Source of the DNA: CAVZTA01 sp963778025
GTDB taxonomy: Bacteria; Chloroflexota; Limnocylindria; Limnocylindrales; CSP1-4
Length of the DNA: 64,000 nt
Direction: 5' to 3'
Assembly: GCA_963778025.1 (NCBI GenBank)
Contig: CAVZTA010000019.1
Span: 489,595-553,594, forward strand
Below the pieces are notes generated by a model. That model saw nothing but the letters and a program-made list of their open reading frames with translations. It did not search any database and was not told the origin of the DNA. Below are positions 62,262 to 64,000 of this stretch, piece after piece (position 1 is the first letter of the stretch; each line of letters starts with the position of its first letter). A program made the translations under genes and the position numbers.

Positions 62262-64000
62262 ATGCCTGTCACTTGCCCCTCGTGTCGGTTCGACAACCCC
62301 GAGGGCATGAAGTTCTGCGGCGAGTGCGGTGCGCGTCTGGTCACGGCGCCGGCAGAGCGATCCGAGAGCCGGAAGCTCGTCACGATCCTGTTCGCCGACG
62401 TCACCGGCTCGACCGCGCTGGGCGAACGCCTCGACCCCGAAGCGCTCCGGACGTTGATGGGCCGGTACTTCGCGACGATGCGCCGGATCATCGAGTCGCA
62501 CGGCGGGACCGTCGAGAAGTTCATCGGTGACGCGGTCATGGCGGTGTTCGGGATCCCGCAGCTCCACGAGGACGACGCCCTTCGCGCCTGCCGTGCGGCG
62601 CTCGAGATCCGCGCCGCCCTCGCGGCGCTGAACGCCGAGCTGGAGGCGGACCGCGGGTTCGGCATCCGCTTCCGGACCGGCATCACCACCGGCGAGGTCG
62701 TGGTCGGCGACCCCGCGAGCGGCACCACCCTCGTCACTGGGGACACCGTCAACACCGCCGCGCGGCTGGAACAGGCGGCACCACCGGGCGAGGTGCTGAT
62801 CGGACCGCTGACGCATCGGCTCGTCCGGGACGCCGTGGTCGTCGAGGCGGTCGACCTGGTGATCGCCAAGGGCAAGGCGGAGCCGGTGCCTGCCGTCCGC
62901 CTCGTCGACATCATCCGGCACGCCGAGGGTCGCCGGCGTCAGCTAGACACCCCGCTCGTCGGACGGGCCCGGGAGCTCGATCGCCTCGAGCAGGCCTTCC
63001 GAGACGCGACCGAGGACGACACGGCGGCCCTGTTCACGGTCCTTGGTTCGGCGGGTATCGGCAAGACGCGGCTGACGCGCGAGTTCCTGGAGCGAGTGGG
63101 CGACCGGGCGAGCGTCCTGCGGGGTCGATGCCTCAACTATGGCGAGGGCATCACGTATTGGCCGGTGGGCGAGATCGTGCGCGCCGCCGCGGCGATCGCT
63201 GACGAGGACACCGCCGCGGACGCGAGGGCCAAGCTTCGGGCGCTCATCGGTGAGGCAGCCGACGCCGATGAGATCTCCGGAACCGTCGCCTCGGTCATCG
63301 GGTCTGGCGGCCGACACCGTCCCGCAGGACGACGTGTTCTGGGCGGTCCGCCGGCTGTTCGAGCGGCTGGCCGAGCCACGACCGCTGGTCATCGTGATCG
63401 AGGACCTCCATTGGGCCGAAGCGACGCTGCTGGACCTCATCGAGGAGGTGGTCGATGGGAGCCGGGACGTACCGTTGCTCGTGCTCTGCACGGCCCGGCC
63501 AGACCTGATCGAGATCCGTCCTGCGTGGGGCGGCGGCAAGCGTAATGCCACCATCGTGTACCTCGAGCCCCTTGCGAGCGGCGTGACCGAGGAGCTCATC
63601 CGGGTGCTGCCGGCCGGCGCTGCGCTCCCGGCCGGCGTCGTCGACCGGATCGTGTCGGCAGCGGATGGGAACGCGCTGTTCGTCGAGGAGCTGGTCGCGA
63701 TGCTCGTCGACGATCAGGTGCTCATCCCGGGCGACGACGGCTGGCGGATGGTCGCGCCTGTCGATGACGTGCGGATCCCTCCGTCGATCGGGCTGCTGCT
63801 GGCCGCACGGCTCGACCAACTTCGGGAATCCGAGCGTGCTGTCGCGCAGCGAGCCTCAGTGATCGGCCGCGAGTTCGAACGTCGGGCCGTCGCGGAGCTG
63901 ACTCCGGAAGCGGGTCGCGAGGGCGTCGCGGGAGCGCTCGACGGCCTCGTTCGCAAGGATCTCATCCGACCGGACCGAGACGATCGGCGCGGGGCCTTCA
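62262..64000 (+). CDS. Paralogous zinc-ribbon/class III cyclase/AAA ATPase protein, one frameshift, cut by window edge
   Basis: Tandem homologue of the preceding gene, same strand, with CPSC and CGEC zinc ribbon, ILFADVTGSTALGER, GTVEKFIGDAVMAVFG, TGDTVNTAARLEQ, LVGRARELDRLEQAF, Walker A LGSAGIGKTRLT and VIVIEDLHWAEATLL. The frame changes near 63305 (between SGTVASVIG and LAADTVPQDD), after which the ATPase domain continues open to the window edge (VAGALDGLVRKDLIR). About 580 residues are visible; the C-terminal TPR part should lie beyond 64000. ATG 62262 is supported by the TAGACT box. Confidence 0.9.

Noticed and set aside
1..64000. Search for tRNA, rRNA, transposase, integrase and phage genes other than the sheath
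   Set aside because: I saw no convincing cloverleaf, rRNA-like stretch or recombinase motif on either strand; a dedicated tRNA and Rfam scan would be needed to be sure.

Overview
This is a 64 kb window of high-GC bacterial chromosome (roughly 70 percent G+C by eye), most likely from the Chloroflexota, in or near the uncultured Limnocylindria-type soil and freshwater groups. Pointers are an F420-dependent LLM-class oxidoreductase, ROK-family amino-sugar genes, class III cyclase/AAA/TPR proteins, MoxR/DUF58/vWA genes, and many genes that seem to be transcribed without a leader. An actinobacterial origin cannot be excluded from sequence alone. I saw no rRNA, tRNA, CRISPR array, prophage or insertion sequence. 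At least 15 genes carry single-base frameshifts whose two halves still match one family, so residual long-read indel errors are the likeliest cause; coordinates of such genes are given as the full span.

Layout. 1-4.6 kb: a divergent membrane protein, then the MoxR-DUF58-vWA operon and a small anchored protein ending at terminators. 4.7-5.24 kb: two near-identical ~225-bp repeat units carrying six copies of a 19-nt motif; a seventh copy lies at 24.65 kb. 5.3-11.9 kb: nitroreductase and class II aldolase, divergent L-2-hydroxyglutarate oxidase, DinB-like protein, F420 enzyme, cupin, sugar-ABC ATPase and Nudix hydrolase. 11.9-16.9 kb: a minus-strand amino-sugar operon (ROK repressor, ROK kinase, GH3 hexosaminidase, SIS-domain isomerase/deaminase) behind a promoter with a palindromic operator. 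17-24.5 kb: acetyltransferase, TPR protein, nicotinate phosphoribosyltransferase, two tandem gluzincin-like secreted proteins (one lacks the catalytic Glu), and a YbjN-like protein. 24.7-31.3 kb: GlgC, an M23 cell-wall peptidase with long coiled coil, prepilin peptidase, leucyl aminopeptidase, and an anchored helical protein. 31.3-43.5 kb: a class III cyclase, NAD-dependent epimerase, adenosine deaminase, HAD phosphatase, NYN-domain protein, zinc-ribbon membrane protein next to a CcsA/ResC-type cytochrome c assembly gene, phosphodiesterase, chromate transporter, S9 peptidase, and an atypical response regulator.

43.5-50.6 kb holds a duplicated pilus-associated module, [TadE-TadE-TadG] twice, the second copy closed by a 51-residue membrane protein; it probably works with the prepilin peptidase at 28 kb and with Tad machinery outside the window. 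50.6-58.6 kb (minus strand): YihY/BrkB-like membrane protein, a strongly structured intergenic element, a three-gene ABC exporter, an orphan contractile-tail sheath gene, an isoaspartyl peptidase/asparaginase, a nucleotidyltransferase and a small membrane protein. 58.8-64 kb: two tandem paralogues of a zinc-ribbon/class III cyclase/AAA ATPase/TPR signalling protein, the second cut by the window edge.

Regulation. At least 16 genes have a TANNNT-like -10 box only 6-9 bases before the start codon and no Shine-Dalgarno sequence, consistent with leaderless mRNAs, while operon-internal genes are mostly coupled by 4-base ATGA or GTGA overlaps.
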